A stretch of 64,000 nucleotides of DNA from Apostichopus japonicus (GCF_037975245.1 NC_092577.1:31091398-31155397), one strand, 5' to 3'; positions 33,341 to 47,310 are shown, numbered from the stretch's first letter. A program made the numbers and translations. Notes: generated from the letters alone by a model not told the origin.

Positions 33341-35046
33341 TAAAATACAGACTATATGAAGTGCAGGAACTGGACAATGAAGTGTAGATAATCAACTTTG
33401 AACATAGTGAAAGCACTTGAGGGGATGTCTCTTAGTTTGATCAATTACAGTCTTGCCATCAGACTGTTTGTATTTGTCTTGCCCACTGTATGTGGAAATA
33501 CATAATAACTTGAGTTGCAGTTTGCCCTCAGTCCCTTTGAATATTCATAATGTCGTAAGCTATTTCGAATAGGGAATTATAGTGTCCTGAAATATGAAAA
33601 GCGAAACAACACATAATACTTACGTCTTTTCCAAAGACTATAACAATCGCTAGGGTAGTAGGCGATCAACCAATAGATAATGAAAGTTGAACATTTTAAA
33701 TGACAATGTATCATCTAGCCTAAATATAGCATTATGCAACTTAAACTGAAGGAGATGCTATTTCTAGCTCTGTTTTCAGTTTCGTAATATTTGTTTTCAA
33801 GTTTTTAATTTTTCATTACACTATTGACATTAGAGCATGTCAGCTCTAATTAACTACAGGTAATTAAACCTGTTAACTATCCTTTTCTTAGAATGAAGTT
33901 ACTGTTTCATTTTGTTTGAACTCTTTAAGCACATAAATGCTTAAAGTTTCTCATGCATAGAACGTGGGCATGCATTTGCTGACTTAGTGTGGTTGTGATG
34001 ATGAAACTAGTTGCAATAGGACAAGTTTTAAAATATGACAGGGACACTTAAAACCTTTAGTACTTCACCTTCATCAGAGACCGGGTATTCCGTAGTCTAC
34101 CGCCCTCCTTCTCATCCTACCATCAAGGGTGTTTTATATGGTTGATAAGCTCGGTAATGAGGGTAAACCTTCACTTCAAAATTTCAGGAATTTTTTTAAT
34201 TTAAACAGATACAAACTTTTTCTGCGGAAACGCAGGGTGTATATCACCTCCGCAATAATTTCCTTTTACATTTCCGTGGCTTTTGATATTTTTCAGACTT
34301 CCAACAATTTTCCCACATCTGTGTCAAAAAAACAAAAAAAAAGCATAAAACAGTGTTTCCCCTATTTGGGAGAGAACCTCAGTGAGAATATGTTCAGTGC
34401 TGTTTCAGTACCGGTTGTCATTTTACATACATTCAACACAGTTTCGGTATATCACTGTACCGAGAATTTCACGACATAAATATTCGTACATATAAAAATA
34501 TGCCTGCCCACTCCCAAAAGGAACATTCGTGCAACTAGTAAAAACCTGCACAAAAGACGAAGTTTGTAGGGCATGCAGCCCTGGTATGGTTGTATCTAAT
34601 GCATTGTACATCATGTATTTGGTCTAGTTGATACAGTATTTGTACGCAACATGCGGGCAGGCCTAGACTTGACAGCTCATTGCACAAGCACTAACTCTGC
34701 CATACACTTTCAGATTTTTCTTTTAGAATTCAGGATTACGTCTGATTAAAACAATGCATGCCAGTTTGGTTGCAAGGATTTCAGATATATTGCTTCAAGC
34801 AATTTAAGCAAACTAAAAGTGCAATTAAAGCAAGAAAGGTTGCATTTGTATTTGTAATTTGTTATCATCATCAAGTACTGTATATTACCGATACTATAGT
34901 TTCTAGCTTGTTTCATTAAACATACAATTCCGCACATGTTTCTAATCTGACATTGGAGTAATCTGTCGCTATTTACAGCAAACATCAAGACACACAGTTT
35001 ATATAGATATGTATACATATGTATGTAAATATATACATATATTTCC
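33341..35046. other. no gene recognised
   Basis: AT-rich sequence without convincing exons. The open frame at 34129-34479 has no recognisable family features. Confidence 0.5.
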
Positions 35047-35112
35047 CGGTGGAGGCTGGAAGTTTTTTCACTGTTCTGGATTTTCCACCTCACTACGATT
35101 TCAATAATATAG
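35047..35112 (+). mobile_element. truncated SINE tail
   Basis: Matches the 3' part of the SINE at 35357: GGTGGAGGCTGGAAG, CTGTTCTGGATTTTCCA, CTCACTACGATTTCAAT. It lacks the tRNA-like head. Confidence 0.72.
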
Positions 35113-35356
35113 TAATTCATTTGCCTTTGTCGTTTACCTTCATTTCATTCAAAAATTCTGTTCAAAGTATCTCTTTCGAGATCCAGCCTTAGGAATCACA
35201 ATGATTTTGTGTTAGTTAGCATCATGTTTGAAGTTAGAGTTTAGAAGGCAAATATGTCACCAAAACAGAACTAGTATTGTTCGATACAGGTGACAAACGC
35301 CTACAGTGGAATTACGACCTTCCTTACCGGTTTCAAACCTCTGGACATACAATCCA

Positions 35357-35465
35357 TAGCCTAGTGGTTAGGGTGTCTGCATATTAAGCGGGAGGCCCAG
35401 GTTCGAATCCCAGTGGAGGCTGGAAGCTTTTCATTGTTCTGGATTTTCCAACTCACTACGATTTC

Positions 35466-35468
<3 letters not shown>
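35357..35468 (+). mobile_element. tRNA-derived SINE, full head
   Basis: Box A (TAGCCTAGTGGTTAGGG) and box B (GGTTCGAATCC) of a tRNA-like promoter are both present, then a tail shared with 35047-35112 that ends in TTTCAATTATATATA. A tRNA gene is unlikely: the acceptor stem does not close and the anticodon arm is irregular. Confidence 0.78.
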
Positions 35469-37135
<1,667 letters not shown>

Positions 37136-37825
37136 GTCATGCTGTTGTTCTGGTACTCTTACTGTTGTACTCATACTCATGCTGTTGTACTGTACTTGTA
37201 CTCATGCTGTTGTTCTAGTACACATGTTGTTGTACTTGTACTCATGCTGTTGTTCTAGTACTCATGCTGTTGTACTCATACTCATGCTGTTGTATTTGTA
37301 CTCATGCTGTTGTTCTAGTACTCATGCTGTTGTACTTGTACTCATGCTGTTCTACAGTAGTACTCATACTGTTGTACTTGTACTCATGCTGTTGTTCTAG
37401 TACTCATTCTGTTGTACTCATACTCATGCTGTTGTACTGTACTTGTACTCATGCTGTTGTTCTAGTACTCATGCTGTTGTTCTTGTACTCATGCTGTTGT
37501 TCTAGTACTCATGCTGTTGTACTTGTACTCATGCTGTTGTACTTGTACTCATACTGTTGTACTTGTACTCATGCTGTTGTTCTAGTACTCATGCTGTTGT
37601 ACTCATACTCATGCTGTTGTATTTGTACTCATACTGTTGTACTCATAGTCATACTGTTGTACTTGTACTCATGCTGTTGTACTCGTACTCATGCTGTTGT
37701 ACTCGTACTCATGCTGTTGTTCTAGTACTCATGCTGTTGTACTCATGCTGTTGTATTTGTACTCATGCTGTTGGACTCATACTCAGCTGGTGTACTCATA
37801 CTCATGCTGTTGTACTTGTATTACA
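37136..37825. repeat. 20-bp minisatellite, about 34 copies
   Basis: Units of ACTCATGCTGTTGTACTTGT with TTCTAGT, ACTCGT and ACTCAT variants, mostly at exact 20-bp spacing. The complement contains CAGCATGAGTACAAGTA, related to the core of the 60-bp array. Open frames in all phases are artefacts. Confidence 0.96.
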
Positions 37826-39461
37826 AGGCCCAGTGTGTATACAGCACACATAGTTACCTCCATATTCATGACCTGTTTGTTAGTTCTGTATAGCCCTGCC
37901 AAGTATAAGGACTTGACATAAATATATCCTAATAGTTAACGGCTAGATGTTTAAGTGGCAAGAATTAAGAGAATTATAAAAAAGAAAAAAAAAAAAAGGG
38001 TTTTGCAGTACTGAAATATTTCATTGTCATTTTCATAACTTTGTGAAAATGTAATTTTTGAAGACAAAAATGTTGTTACATAAAGTGACCAACACTGTAC
38101 AACACAGTTTTGCTACACCTTTGTGTGTGCATATCAAGGAATGATCCCAGTTTTGCTGTCCAGTTTCTATATAACCTATAACCTCAGAAGGGGTTATTTC
38201 CTTTATTTTCAAGAGCAAAGATTATAAACAAATGTCATGATATGAGAAAATGAAACAAACATATAGAGTAAACTAGATATAAAATATTCATAATGTACAT
38301 AATTTACATAAAAAAGAAAGTTTGGTTACTTTAATGGTATGATGATATGACATAAATTATTGCAAAGTTAATAGTAATATATATTTGAATATTCAGTACT
38401 TAATGTTTTGGATTAGTCATAATAATAAATCCATGTTGCTGAACAATTGTTTAGGGCTCAGTTGCAATCTTTACCAAATGTGGAATATCCTGAAACCACC
38501 CGGAAATTTGCAAAATGCGGAACAAGTCATAGTTTAACGTACAGTATTATGATTTACAGTATGTACGATATTCATCGAAATGATGCAACACAATGTTTCT
38601 GAAAAACTCTTCCCCGCGTTGGAAACTTTTAATTTACTTCGCTCCTCTCTTACCTGTCTCCCACTCCACATAGATCTGCACTTTCCCATCTACACATTGG
38701 AACATTTTAAAAATGTGCCCTTGCTCCCTGGGCACCTGTTTTTTTTTTGTGCAGAATACTCAAGTTTACTGTGTACAGTAAAATTCTCACAAATTTTTTT
38801 CAAGTTTGCAGCATTTCATAAGGGATCATAAATAGTTAACTACAGTTATCAGTGTCCACTAGCTTGTAAAACATTTACCGTACCTTGTTTGCACAACCTG
38901 ACTGAGTCCTTTAGAGATGAGGATATGTAGCTTTACTATACAGTATACAGTCAACCAAGACCTAACACACTATATATATACCAGACATAGCCTACATGTA
39001 TACAAGATGAATCATGACTGAAGATATAACGTCTAGATCATGTTATTGTGTAAGACCAGTTTCACCCGCAGGTATATATATACAGTACATCTTTTTCATT
39101 AGACAGAAAAAAATCTTACGGTTTGTACGCCACATTTTCACAGGTAATTTAAGTGGATCTGAGGAAATAGAACATTGTTAGCTAAAATCTTAACTTAGTT
39201 GACCAATTTTTAATTGGTTTTGCTGTCCACCCTGTCTCCTCACGACAACCTCACACTCACTCTACTATGTCTATGGTAACACATACAAGCCTGTCCGCCT
39301 TTGCGGATCGACCTGCCTTCATTCTCATGCTGACATCATACCTTCCGAAGTGTCTTTGAAAGTAGATTATTTGTCTATTTGTAATAATCCTGCTTTTCGG
39401 TTTAAAACACATCTGGACAGCTGGAAGTCTTCATTTCATCTGTCATCTTATTTTTGAATGT
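37826..39461. other. no gene recognised
   Basis: AT-rich, with an A-run at about 37980-37998 and several TACAGTA/TACTGTA motifs. No coding signal. Confidence 0.5.
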
Positions 39462-39632
39462 GTTAAAGTAAGTTGGCCTGACGTTTCGATCCTAGCAGGA
39501 TCTTCTTCAAAGGGTAAATGACAAGTAACAGTAACAGAAGGGACAAAACCACGTACAAAATACAGACAGGTTAATAAGCGAGGTGAACACAAAGAGATAG
39601 ATGTAAGGGGATTAGTAGACAAGGGATATCTA
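39462..39632 (-). mobile_element. Penelope-like element relic with hammerhead-type motif, inverted copy
   Basis: The inverted counterpart of 20775-20965, sharing the GTCTACTAATC, TGTGTTCACC, TAACCTGTCTGTAT and AACTTGTCATT blocks. The hammerhead-like segment is at 39476-39514. It lies directly downstream of the first LRR gene. Confidence 0.62.
39476..39514 (-). ncRNA. degenerate minimal hammerhead ribozyme motif
   Basis: On the minus strand: CCCT-TTGAAGA-A-GATCC-TGCTA-GGATC-GAAAC-GTC-AGGC. Stem II is perfect. The core differs from CUGANGA only at C3 (T here), and stem I has a C-C mismatch. It carries the G8 that the other copy has lost, so the two relics decayed independently. Confidence 0.55.
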
Positions 39633-39790
39633 ATTTTTGAGTAAGAGTAAAACCTTACGTGTAAAGACACAGTCCTAAGGTGATCTCATTCTGCAAGATG
39701 GAGGGCATCAACCATTGAACATTGCATCACAATGAATTCAGTCTCCCGAGCACTGACAGATAATCATCTGTCGTATCAAACCAACGTGTT

Positions 39791-41953
39791 TCATGATATC
39801 AATTGATGCGAGACGTAGCCGGACGTGCAGGGAGCATCGACAACCCTCTGGCCAGAACTATGAAGCAATGTTTCAGACTGAGGAATGACTGGGTTTTTGC
39901 ATTCTCTCGGTCGGTTCCTATGGCAACTACACGAAGAGCAACGTCTCAGTGCAGCACGTTTTTCCGAGGTTCTACTAACGTAGGTTCTCTGAGGTGAAGC
40001 TTCCTGTGCAAAATGGTGCGTTGAATGTGGGTGTGTTGTCGATGATGGGTGGTGGTCCGGCAGTTGTGAGTTATGGTGTGGCGGTGGCAAATGGTGCAGT
40101 GGTGGTTGTAACTGGTGTTGTGGATGTGAAGGCTGTGGTGATTGCAAATGCTGTGACGGTTGTGAGTGATGCAGTGATTGTGTATGGTGTGGTGATTGTG
40201 GATGGTGTGGTGGTGGAGATTGTGGGAGGTGTGGTGATTGTGGGTGGTGTGGAGGCTGCCGGTGTACCGACTGGGCGTGGTGTGGTATGTCCATTTCATG
40301 TGCTAGTTGTTGGTGCTCGGAATGGTATGGTGGATGTGGGTGGATCATGTTCATTTCCACTATGTCACAATGTGTAAATGAGGTATCCTCCGTCACGGGT
40401 ATGTATTGAACGTTGTTCAGTATCCAGTCGCTCACGCTGTTCCTCGTATGATCGGCAAGCCCAGAATCTTGACTGTCAGATCGATGGCGGGGGAACGGTG
40501 CCAACGGTTGTCCGGTAAAGTCTTGCTGGTGGCCGCAGCTGCACAGCCGCGGATGAGGCAAGATATTTGAGTTTCCATCCATTGTTTGACCCGAGCCCGG
40601 TATTTCCTGATAGTGATGGCTCGATGGAGGACGACTGGACAGCTGCGAGTGTCTCCCTGATGTTGGAATAGGTGGAGATTGTTTCCTCTTACGACAGCGA
40701 ACAAACACTAGAGTCAGGAAAATTACTATGAGCAGGAGTATACATATGGCAGCTATCAAGCCGTACAAAATCTCTTTACTGTCAAACAATTGCGCTTGAT
40801 TATTAGCCGCCAGCCCCGAGTTTGCTCTGTCTAACACCGTTTGTTCCGAAGTTGTCCGCTTGTCAGCCGGTCTGTCATCCCAAAATTTTGTTGAGACGGA
40901 ACTGATAATTTGATCGGTGGGACTCGTCGGGGTGCTCTCTCGAGGGGAGGGTGTCGGCGTTGAATTCTCTGGCCCGGTGAGGTAACAGTGTGAGAAGTTG
41001 ACTTGATCTAAGCCTGTATTTCGGTTGACGAGAGGGGTGTAACAGGTAGGAGCTGTCAAGAGCGGGTTCTTTTTGTAAACCTGTGCCAACTCGTGGGTTT
41101 GGCAGCCACAGTCGAAACGGTTGTGATCCAAAGAGAGAATTTGTAACCGTGACTGGCAGCCCACGATGGTTTCAACCACATTGTGCGACAGGTTGAACAG
41201 GGTTAGGTTAGCCATGTGACTGATCCAGTCGCAGTCGAACGAAGCAATGTTATTGTAAGAGAGGTCGACAATCCGCGGAGAAGCCGACGTGTGAACACCG
41301 CCCGTCAGAGCAGCGATACTGTTGTTGGTGAGAACGACTGTAGTCAGATGGTAGAGGCTAAGCAACAGCCGAGAGTCAAGCTGCAACAATCGGTTGTTCT
41401 TGAGAAATAATTTGTTCAGTCGCGGTAACCCACGGAACGAGGAAGGGGAGAGATCGCTGAGAGCGTTATCCGAGAGAAAGATCACGGTCAGGACGGGCAA
41501 ATCCTCGAAAGCGTGCGACGCTATTCTCGCAATTTGATTCTTCTGCAGGTCTAATTTCCGAAGCTCGAGCATACTCATGAAGGTATTGCTCTCAAGTTCA
41601 GTCAACCTGTTTATACTCAAGTCCAATATCTGGAGCGTGCTGGCGACAGGTTGGAAGGCTTGAGCTCCTAGCCTGGCTACTCTGCTGTTACCGATGTACA
41701 GATACTCAAGACGATGGAATCCCCGGAAAGTGTCCTGGTCGATTCCGGCGATGTGATTTCCCGCGGCTTGTAAGTCGAGAGCATCTTCACATCCGGATGG
41801 TATGGCGGTCAGTCCCCTCCCGAAACAGTCGGCCTCATCGTCGCCGGGAGCGTAATTACATAGGCTTTCACATTCCGTTGCTATGGTCACCGGGAGTAAG
41901 GTTAAGCAGACTACGGCGAGTGTGAGATACCTCAGTTTACTGGCAGCCAGCAT
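39791..41953 (-). CDS. LRR type I transmembrane receptor with His/Pro-rich tail (LRR gene 1)
   Basis: 720 residues in one coding exon. Signal peptide about 1-26; LRRNT cysteines C28, C32, C43, C55; about nine leucine-rich repeats (57-280); LRRCT with C282, C284, C304, C323; Ser/Thr/Pro-rich stalk (325-390); one membrane helix about 395-419 followed by RCRKRK. The cytoplasmic tail holds a CSCGH motif (471-475), RHRSDSQDSG (489-498) and a long stretch dominated by His, Pro, Gln and Ser, then RRCSSCSCHRN near the C-terminus. There is no TIR or kinase domain, so it is not a Toll-like receptor. ATG 41953 is chosen over the longer open frame to 42196 because a splice acceptor (CATACAG) ends 8 nt before it and a signal peptide starts there. 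Probably a cell-surface adhesion or recognition protein; ligand unknown. Confidence 0.9.
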   Translation of the reverse strand: MLAASKLRYLTLAVVCLTLLPVTIATECESLCNYAPGDDEADCFGRGLTAIPSGCEDALDLQAAGNHIAGIDQDTFRGFHRLEYLYIGNSRVARLGAQAFQPVASTLQILDLSINRLTELESNTFMSMLELRKLDLQKNQIARIASHAFEDLPVLTVIFLSDNALSDLSPSSFRGLPRLNKLFLKNNRLLQLDSRLLLSLYHLTTVVLTNNSIAALTGGVHTSASPRIVDLSYNNIASFDCDWISHMANLTLFNLSHNVVETIVGCQSRLQILSLDHNRFDCGCQTHELAQVYKKNPLLTAPTCYTPLVNRNTGLDQVNFSHCYLTGPENSTPTPSPRESTPTSPTDQIISSVSTKFWDDRPADKRTTSEQTVLDRANSGLAANNQAQLFDSKEILYGLIAAICILLLIVIFLTLVFVRCRKRKQSPPIPTSGRHSQLSSRPPSSHHYQEIPGSGQTMDGNSNILPHPRLCSCGHQQDFTGQPLAPFPRHRSDSQDSGLADHTRNSVSDWILNNVQYIPVTEDTSFTHCDIVEMNMIHPHPPYHSEHQQLAHEMDIPHHAQSVHRQPPHHPQSPHLPQSPPPHHPQSPHHTQSLHHSQPSQHLQSPQPSHPQHQLQPPLHHLPPPHHNSQLPDHHPSSTTHPHSTHHFAQEASPQRTYVSRTSEKRAALRRCSSCSCHRNRPRECKNPVIPQSETLLHSSGQRVVDAPCTSGYVSHQLIS

Positions 41954-41961
41954 TGTACTTA
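41954..41961 (-). other. 5' UTR segment after acceptor, LRR gene 1
   Basis: The minus strand reads a pyrimidine-rich CTTCTTCTTCTTACATCATACAG split point and then 8 nt before the ATG. This implies an upstream non-coding exon that could not be located. Confidence 0.6.
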
Positions 41962-42196
41962 CTGTATGATGTAAGAAGAAGAAGAATGCGTATTTATCGT
42001 AATTCACAGATACCCCCACACCATTCAGCATAAAATTTGAACTAGAATTTGATTTAGTAAGCTTATAGCCTACTCTGTCAATAAGTTGCTCGGATGGTAA
42101 ATTCTTAAGTATTCCTTTATTATTGACCGAACTGGCAGTGGGGGTGAGAGAATTCAGCTGTCGAGATGTGGCATATATATATTGTGGGGCTGTCAC

Positions 42197-45058
42197 AAGC
42201 CCAGTGTAGCTCTAAGCACATTACCATACATTTTTTTATGTTGGGCCATTTAAGTTAGAGATGAAAATGAATTCACTCAAAGAGGAATTGTGAAGTATAT
42301 AGATATTGCTAGGAGTTATATATGCAAGCACTAGTTTTTTTAAATTTTGAACAACATTCTTGCACAATGTTTATTGGCATATTGTAAGGATATATGTTTG
42401 GTTATGAAAGTGATGTGAAACAAGCCTTAACAACTTCCTTCATCTTGTTAAGGTTACAGTATCTCATTTTAGTCTGTTGTTGAAGTCGAAATAGTTGGTT
42501 TTTATCATGTTATCTGTGTCATCTGATCTGTTTTTAGCTGAGGTTAGCTTCTAGGGCTCATACATACAGTAGGTGGTATAGAACTATACTCGTAAACAGG
42601 AAGCCAGTACAGCCATTACAGAACAGCTGGGGCAAATATTTACTGCAGAGTATGTATGTAACTAGTGACTTGCCTGGGTGCTGTCGTATTTACCAGGTTA
42701 CTGTTATGTAAATGGTAGAGTTTACAGAATAGCTCATTTGGGACGGAGCATGGGTAGCACGGTGTTCATGGCGTCGGTTGTTCTTCATTGGTTTAAAAAT
42801 GAAGATCTACAGTACCAATTTAGTAGCCAAGAAATGGACGAACGCAAACTTTTGGGTCTAGCGATTTTGTACACTTACAATTCTTGTTTGATTTTAAATG
42901 GTGTGTCAGTATCTGTAAGGGAGGGGGAGGGGTGGGGGGCACAAATCTAGGCAACGTCTGTCTACCTTTGCTGAAAGCAGGATTCATGACCAAGTTTTTA
43001 TCCAGCCTGTATGCAGGGCGCATTTTTTAGGGACTTTTGGTGAGAGTTCATTTCATGGATGCATTGTGCACTGGGTAAATTAGAGTAAGCTGTCGTGGGA
43101 GGTATCATGACACAGCTTTGATTCCAGCTGCCTGCAGGGGAGAGTCATATGCAGGACTGTGGAACTGCAGGTGTGTTGCATGGTTGTTCAGTGGGTAGGC
43201 AGCAGTAGTTGTTGTAGGACTTAATTTACATGTATGTGTTAATCACTGGTCAGTTATCAGGTAAGGTATACAATTATGTGGGTGAAAAGTGTGTTGATTT
43301 AATGATGCCATTCCCAAGGGTAAAGGGAGCCGACCTCCTAAGGTGTAGGGACGCTGCTCAGCGAGACAGATTTACTTCATATTTGCTGGTAATTGAGCCA
43401 GTAAAGCATTTATAAGAAGATGGGGAATTGGGTGAGGGGGGGGGGGAGGGGAGGAAAACATATGGTGCTGTAGGACCTCAGAATGGATTAATTCAGTACT
43501 GCCTATGGTGCCCAATAAGTCCACAAGCATAAGACCTCAGAGGGAGAGATGTAAGTACTGGTTACACTAAATATCAGTTTTAACAACAATATTTGAGAGG
43601 TTATAATTTAAACTTTATGCCATATGTTCATTTCAATCAATGAATTTAAATATTTAAAACATACCTGTCTAAGACACACTTCAGAATAAACGCAGTGATT
43701 ATGAGAGATGGGCATTGGTAGGCTTGATAGATCTGGATAGGTTCTGGGTCAGTCCTGGATCAGACCTGTGTGCTATACAGTACGTAAGTCTTGATTCATC
43801 TCGGTACTATAGAGTGGTGTCCATATTGGGATAATTGCATAACCGTAAAGCTCCTCCATGTTTTAGCAAATCGCTTTGGTTCAACCTCCAGAACTGAGTA
43901 AAAATCTTCATAAACGAAGGTTATAGCTGCTCAGGTAAAATTGTGATGATTTTATGGCCTTTTGAAGGTACCAAATAGTCCTACCGTCTATTGGTGGGCC
44001 AACTGTAGCCTGCCTTGGAAGAACAATTGGCAACAAGGAAGAGCTTCTCACATGGTTAAAAATTTACCATGCTTTTGTAATACCAATAATGTAGAACTGG
44101 ATACACTGAAAGCCAGCTGGCCTGCATGCCTGTACAACTACCTTCCTGAGTGCTATTACAGTATATATGTATGTACAGTACTAGCTACAGTATACTGTGG
44201 ACAGTGGTACTTTAGCAGGCTAGCCAGGGGTGTAAGCATAGGTCAGGCAGGATCTCTGGTTCCTGTAAGTACAGTAATATCATACAGCCAGACAATAATA
44301 GAGTATTTTTAGAAGTGGGTGATTTCCAGTGTATACAGATATTGTATGTATTGTATATCTATGGTATTACTCGGTTGTTCTAACTTGCATCTAAACTAAA
44401 AGGAAAACTGATTTTCAGAAAGTAAGGTTTTATTACCCATGTCCTTTCACAATATAAGTTTCACTCAGGAAGAACAATCATTTCTCCTCCATTATATTCA
44501 GTACCAATTATAAAATACATTTTTTTTTATATACTATATATTGACATGTCAAACACTATGTTTGCATTCATTTGTTGTGGAGAATATATGGAAGCTGGGT
44601 AGGTGGCATGGGAGGGGGTGTGTGGATGGGAGGGTATGTCTATGATGGGGGGGGGGTGGTTGAGGATGGGGTGACGACAACATTTGGCATTTCTCTATTG
44701 TGCCTCAAATATTCACTTTCTTATTAAAAAGCATGTTGCAGCAATCGAAGCAGCTAGGTCATCATAATATAACTAGCTTGTATTCCATCTTTTCTGCTTG
44801 TTTACCTCAATTTTCATCTTAACCAGCCATATAGGGGCACCCCAGAGGTCATTTTTGGGTTCCTTGCCCAAAGGAAGGAACCTATGTAATCAGGTTGGCG
44901 TGTGTGCTTCTGTGACAATTCTTTCGTCTGCGACGTCAGTGATGGATACTTGCTACATGTATGTAGATGTACTATAGTGAGAATGTGTGCCGTATATATA
45001 GTTTTGGGTGCTGACCTCATGAATATTAATGAGGTCATTGGGTCAGCGATAAAAATCT
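42197..45058. other. no gene recognised
   Basis: The 5' side of LRR gene 1; its first exon and promoter may lie here. Short G-runs at about 43430-43450 and 44647-44655. No coding evidence. Confidence 0.5.
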
Positions 45059-45300
45059 TTACATTGCAATAACCCTGCAACCTCAAGTCAGATTGTAACC
45101 AAACAGTTGATCTTTAAACAGCTGGTACATTTAGGCCTATTTTTTTGTGGAACATTTGGGCCCAAAGTTGTCAAATGTGTTTTGAGACAAATTTTTGGGG
45201 TTGTAGTTTGTGGGTCCTAATATTTGTGGGACCATTTGGGCCCACATTTTCTTTACATTGCAATAACTCTGCAACCATAAGTCTGATCGTAGCCAAACTT
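45059..45300. repeat. dispersed repeat, copy 1
   Basis: Contains ACATTGCAATAAC twice and the phrases TTTGGGCCCA and GGGACCATTTGGGCCCACAT. It shares these with 46990-47310. Family not recognised. Confidence 0.65.
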
Positions 45301-45339
45301 GGGGGGGGGGGTTAGGTGGACTAACCTTAGGATAGAAGA

Positions 45340-45835
45340 AAATAATCGAAGGGGTGCTACATTGGTCTGATTGATTTTTAAAAAGAACGTCCATGGTTAA
45401 TTATAAGGTATCAAATAGACAAGGAATTTGCATATGGGTTATACGCAGGTACAGTATCAACATACTGTACGTGTTTTAATATGTTTTTCTTGAGTGGCAT
45501 GGATGAGGTCAGATAGGGTGAGGCGAGGTGGTAAAGAGGGCAAGGAGAGCTGGCTGTTGAAAGGGGTGGTATATTGGTCTTATTAATTATAAAAAGAGCG
45601 TCCATGTTTTGTTGCAATGTATTAAATAGACACGGAATTTGTATGGGTAATGGGCGGATATTTGTTTTAGTATGTTTTTCTTGGGTGACATGGATGGCGT
45701 CGGATAGGGGGATGTTAGGGTAGGAAGGGCAAGGAGAGCCGGCTGCTGACAGGGTGATATATTGGTCCTTTTTTTTTTTTAAAAAGAATCCCCACCATTT
45801 TCTACAATGTATAAAATAGACAAGGGATTTGATGA
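45340..45835. repeat. ~200-bp imperfect tandem repeat, 2.4 copies
   Basis: Units start near 45345, 45566 and 45757 with GGTGNTAYATTGGTC, followed by AAAAAGARCGTCCATG, AATAGACANGGAATTTG and GTATGTTTTTCTTGNGTG. Diverged and of unequal length. Confidence 0.78.
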
Positions 45836-46036
45836 AATTTGAACACATGCAGTTGCGATAATAATAGTTCCAGTGGCGTAATCTGTTATGTCTGAACTCT
45901 TACGAAGCACACAGACTACGGAAAATTGTGTGCAATTCTTCATTTTCAAGTCAGTGTATTACGTGAAATGTCTCTGACAATAGTTTCTAAGTATCCTTCA
46001 AATGTTTTGGAAGCTTTTGCAATAAACTATCCCCTT

Positions 46037-46790
46037 AAAACGGAATGTGAAATTTTTGTTACGCTCACAGGCACATTCATAACATCCAACCCAACCTCGT
46101 GTGAATCCCCAGATTTAAAGAAGGAAGCAACTGTGCCATTGTTCAAGTGTTTCCAAGTTGTACTATAGTATGTTGTTCCTTTTTTTTTATTTCCTTCCAG
46201 TAAACATATAATTTTAAGTTATAGAGATGAGTCATATAACACCTCAAGAAGAAGAATAACTAATATAAACGTGGAAAAAATGTTAAGATGATAGGATATC
46301 ATATAAACTACATCTTCACATACAAAAGTTAATACATAAAACGATGTAACAAACAAACTACAACAAACAGTCCATGACTAATATAAAAGTGGAAAAAATT
46401 TTAAGATGAAACTAAAACGGAATGTGAAATTTTTGTTACGCTCACAGGCACATTCATAACATCCAACCCAACCTCGTGTGAATCCCCAGATTTAAAGAAG
46501 GAAGCAACTGTGCCATTGTTCAAGTGTTTCCAAGTTGTACTATAGTATGTTGTTCCTTTTTTTTATTTCCTTCCAGTAAACATATAATTTTAAGTTATAG
46601 AGATGAGTCATATAATACCTCAAGAAGAAGAATAACTAATATAAACGTGGAAAAAATGTTAAGATGATAGGATATCATATAAACTACATCTTCACATACA
46701 AAAGTTAATACATAAAACGATGTAACAAACAGACTACAACAAACAGTCCAAGAATCACTAATATAAAAGTGGAAAAAATGTTAAGATGAC
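46037..46790. repeat. 377-bp tandem duplication
   Basis: 46037-46413 is repeated at 46414-46790 with very few differences (for instance one or two bases in a T-run and ACACC/ATACC). Each starts AAAACGGAATGTGAAATT. High identity implies a recent duplication. An 80-codon open frame ends in the first copy; no family is recognised. Confidence 0.93.
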
Positions 46791-46984
46791 ATACGCAATT
46801 AAGTCTTGAGAGAACACATGTTGGAACTGTCATTTTGCAGAAGACTGATAATTTGTTGGTCAGTTTCAACAGAGCTCAGGACTTGTGCATGATACAGCAG
46901 TATCATCGGCATATATTGTAACAGAAATGTGTGAGTTTGACCTAATTTCGTAAGTATATATAAATAATATAGCAGATAATGGAC

Positions 46985-47310
46985 CCACCCCCCCAAAGGG
47001 CACACCAACCTTTGGGCTGCAAAACATTCTGGGCCCATTTTTGGGTTGGGTGGGCCCAAATTTTATTTCCACCTCAAGTGCATTTTGGGTTGCATTCTTT
47101 GGGCCCAAAATTGAGGGCCCCAATATTTTTGGGACCATTTTGGGCCCACATTTTTGGGGTTCACTTTTTGGGGTGCAAATAAATTTTTGAGCCACTTTGT
47201 TTGGACCTGTTATTTTCGGGACCATTTAGGGACCAATATTTTAAAATTGCAATAACTCCACAACCTTAAATCAGATTATATATAAACTTGGAATACAGTA
47301 TTTGGTTAAT
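46985..47310. repeat. dispersed repeat, copy 2
   Basis: Related to 45059-45300: TTTGGGCCCAAAATTG, GGGACCATTTTGGGCCCACA and, at the right, AATTGCAATAACTCCACAACC. Rich in GGGCCCA palindromes. Confidence 0.65.

Noticed and set aside
35357-35430. tRNA gene
   Set aside because: Boxes A and B are present, but the acceptor stem does not pair and the tail is shared with a second truncated copy; a SINE head fits better.
39994-40377. 127-codon Val/Gly-rich plus-strand frame
   Set aside because: Antisense shadow of the His/Pro-rich tail of LRR gene 1.
39791-41953. Toll-like receptor identity for the LRR genes
   Set aside because: No TIR domain follows the membrane helix in any of the three, and the ectodomains are much shorter than those of Toll-like receptors.
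41954-42196. 81-residue N-terminal extension of LRR gene 1
   Set aside because: It would bury the signal peptide, is low in coding character, and is separated from the ATG by a convincing splice acceptor.
45926-46168. Possible small coding exon (80 codons)
   Set aside because: Ends inside a recent tandem duplication; no recognisable family and no supporting splice context.
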